Source: Glandiceps talaboti
Taxonomy: Eukaryota > Hemichordata > Enteropneusta > Spengelidae
Assembly (NCBI RefSeq): GCF_964340395.1
Contig: NC_135560.1
Location: forward strand, 23,764,175 to 23,824,174
DNA: 60,000 bases
Direction: 5' to 3'
Every line of letters starts with the position of its first letter. The stretch's first letter is position 1. Below the pieces are notes generated by a model. That model had not been told where the DNA came from. It made no database searches and saw nothing but the letters and a program-made list of their open reading frames with translations. The translations under genes and the position numbers were made by a program. Shown here piece by piece: positions 57,305 through 60,000 of the stretch.

Positions 57305-60000
57305 ACATCTTCAAGAAAATGATTTTGCCATACTACATATCGGAATATCAATGTAATCGTAGCATTTAAACTCAGAAGTTTCCCAATTCTTAGATCGAGG
57401 TTACTTGATATTTGATAGGATCAGGAAATTTCGAATCATAATAAAGCAACATAACAGATAATGTAAAAGGAAGTTTTGTACAGATGTAGTCGTGAATAAA
57501 GCTGAAGGCATTTATAGCTTTATTTGCAGACACGAAAACTAAATTGACAGTCTGTCAGTCACTGATATAAACACCAACGAATTATCCTTAGTCCAAAGCC
57601 ACCCCCACAGTCGTCTGTCTGGGTGTATTAGGTGTAACTCTCTTGTCATTTCTGGTAATACAATCCCACAACATGGGGTCATAAGGTTGGAGCTTTACAG
57701 AATTAGAATAATGCTTGTTGATACAAAGTCAAGTAAGTGTCTTCAGGTCTACGGGTTTGGTAATATGATATAATTAAGTGGTGATCGATGACCCGAAGGA
57801 AGGGGGGGGGGCATAAGCAAAACATGAGAGCATTTTATAAATACTACTATGGATTTACGAAAATCATAAATTGCCATCATATCTGATAGGCTAACTTCAT
57901 TCATTCATTCATTCATTCATTCATTCATTCATTCATCCATTCATCCATCCAGTCATTCATTCATTTATTCATTCATTCACTTTGTTTTGTTCCGAAAATA
58001 AATTTAGACAGCAAGACCAATCAACTATTGTTCGAGAATAAAGTTCGTTGAAAAATCTTTGAAATTCTGTTTATTCCCCATAATTGCACACTGAATCTAT
58101 GTTGCAGTATTGTACAAGTCATTTCCATAATACGGCGATGCTTAACAACTTGTGTGTTTGTAATTCTGTGCATTATGGTAAATATGCAATGTTGATGAAC
58201 GCAAATGATACATTCCCTTAAATATTATCCACTTGTCAAACTTTAAATAGTGTGTTTTGGAGAGGGAAATGAAGTAGTGCATCTAATATAATTAATATGG
58301 ACGAATTTAAACCTCAGATTTATCATATATCGTTTCACCCAAACTCTATGTCCCAGGTAAGTTTAATCTCATTTTAAGTGAAACCTATTGAAATAAACAT
58401 GGAAATCATCAACGGTCAGCGATATGCTAATATGGGAGTTAGTATGCACGGATTTGGTCCAATTGTAATACATTCAAGCCACACAACCATAGTATTTGTA
58501 TACCGTGTAACATTATTTAAATCTATTTATGTGGTTTCTGAGATAATCAGTACACAGACAGGCGCACACACTCTGATAGACAGAGAGACAGAGAGACTGA
58601 GAGACAGACAGAGAGACAGACAGAGATAGGCAGGCAGGCAGGCAGACAGTCAGACAGACATCGGTATAACATTAACTTCATTTATGGGAGCAAACAACTG
58701 CAGACGCCTAAACAGTTGTAATGATATACTGCATTGTGTAAAGAACCACTGAAAAGGACTTGTCTGTGAAACAACAGACTAAATAATTTACCTTGATATT
58801 TACGTGCATTAAGGATAACGTGTTTTGGGTTGAATAATACGGATCAATTATACATTTATTCTGTACGTCAGGGTCCTGTAAGCCCGTGTTCCATAGAAAC
58901 GATACTGCTTCGCAGTCTGGGCAAAGTATTTCGAAACTGACACCTCGGCGTTAAAATCACGGTTGACTAATTTTGAGCCTCTCCCCTAATATACGTAACG
59001 TGTAAAGGTTAGCCATGTTACACCCTTTAGCTGTCAAAATGTTGACTCGGTGTTTGACATGGATTAGCAGTCCTGGGCCTCTGCCAGGGCTAATATCAAA
59101 GTTTTGTGCAACGATTACACCATGGGGCATAATGTTAGAAAAGGAATATTAATATTCTAGATCTAAATTAGTAATTTAGGTAGCCAATATCATAACAGGT
59201 GTGTGTCATAAAAGAAAAATAAGAGAATAAACTGATGGATTGTTTTTATGTGACAACATATATCTGAAAGTTTATCAACGTATTAACAATGACAATGTGA
59301 CGTAAATGTAGACTTTGGAGCAAATGTTTTGATGAACACCAGCAATTTTTTGTATTTCCTCATTTCTGTCGGGTAAATTAACGAATAGATTTGACTCATT
59401 TCTGAGGCAACTGAAATCTTAGAGACGCAGTGTGTCATAGTAGTAGAACAATGGGACAACAGATAAGTTACGAGCGGAGATTAAACTTTTGAGAGATAAA
59501 TCCAGGGTTAGTGTAATTGCAATATTATGGTATATCTGTGATTCGATGGAAAGGTTGAACGATGTATACTTATAGGGTAACTGACAGCTCGTCAATTTCA
59601 TATCTCGATGTCATGGTCCCATAGGTCGATCGTTCTCTCTAGGGGGTTTGGCCTTCGAAACCTTCTGGCTAACTGATGCTTTCGGGGTCGATAATATTTT
59701 GAAAGGTACGACATACAATCGCTTAGTGAAGAGATCAGTGCCTTCCTTACGTTAGCATTACATGTCATGTGACTTCCATGTGTCGAGGAAATCTAAGACT
59801 AAACTTCGTATGTCTGTTTTCACAAAACATGCAATCTAAAACCTACAAGATACATTTTGTGTAATAAAGTGATAATACAAAGCGATTATGCTTCATATCA
59901 TTGCCCTGGTTTACATCACTTAATGACACTGAGTGAAGCAAAGTTTCATTTACCTTAGTTTTCCAGTCTCACAAGCAAATTCTATACGATAAAGTTTATG
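57305..60000. other. Intergenic right flank, simple repeats only
   Basis: Contains a TCAT microsatellite (57896-57982), a G9 run (57803-57811), and a GACA/GACAGA and GGCA tract (58572-58662). No gene, RNA gene or other element recognised up to the edge. Confidence 0.45.

Overview
This window reads as nuclear DNA of an animal, most likely a marine invertebrate. It is AT-rich, its genes are split by long introns with GT-AG borders, and it is crowded with microsatellites, minisatellites and fragments of non-LTR, Ty3/Gypsy, SINE and inverted-repeat elements. It shows no operons or other prokaryotic organisation. I cannot name the species. The intron-rich LRRC49 orthologue and the neuropeptide receptor fit a cephalochordate, an ambulacrarian or a lophotrochozoan.

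Left half (1-28.4 kb). One gene on the minus strand fills this region: the 5' part of an LRRC49 orthologue, a leucine-rich-repeat subunit of the tubulin polyglutamylase complex. I placed eleven coding exons (28168 down to 282). Their reading frames join without a break into about 489 residues, and the gene continues off the left edge. The promoter candidate upstream of 28168 carries YY1-like, NRF1-like and CCAAT-box sequences. The introns hold most of the repeat arrays: a TATG tract of about 570 bp, 46-, 32-, 34-, 30-, 45-, 58- and 69-bp minisatellites, a G-rich tract, and a tRNA-derived SINE.

Middle (28.4-43.5 kb). This part is gene-poor. It holds a 5'-truncated LINE (minus, 29.3-30.4 kb), a large array of a 38-bp unit (about 68 copies, 34.6-37.2 kb), a possible two-exon coding fragment on the minus strand (41.0-41.2 kb), a 39-bp minisatellite that happens to stay open as a reading frame (41.4-42.2 kb), and the first of three copies of a roughly 345-bp inverted-repeat element whose ends read AGGCC.

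Right half (43.5-60 kb). A likely first coding exon of an unidentified membrane-anchored or secreted protein lies on the plus strand at 43.7 kb, 200 bp after a perfect GTCACGTGAC box. It is followed by a decayed Ty3/Gypsy pol region (47.8-49.0 kb), a palindromic element (52.7 kb), a chimera of inverted-repeat element and LINE (53.7-54.5 kb), a second SINE copy, and an intact intronless rhodopsin-class GPCR on the minus strand (56577-55525). The GPCR belongs to the somatostatin / MCH / allatostatin-C receptor group. The last 3 kb show only simple repeats.

The two firmly identified genes (cilium/microtubule modification and neuropeptide signalling) have no evident functional link. I found no convincing new biological system. 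The most unusual items are the repeat architectures, the tandemly repeated consensus 5' splice sites inside an LRRC49 intron, and the three-copy AGGCC element family.
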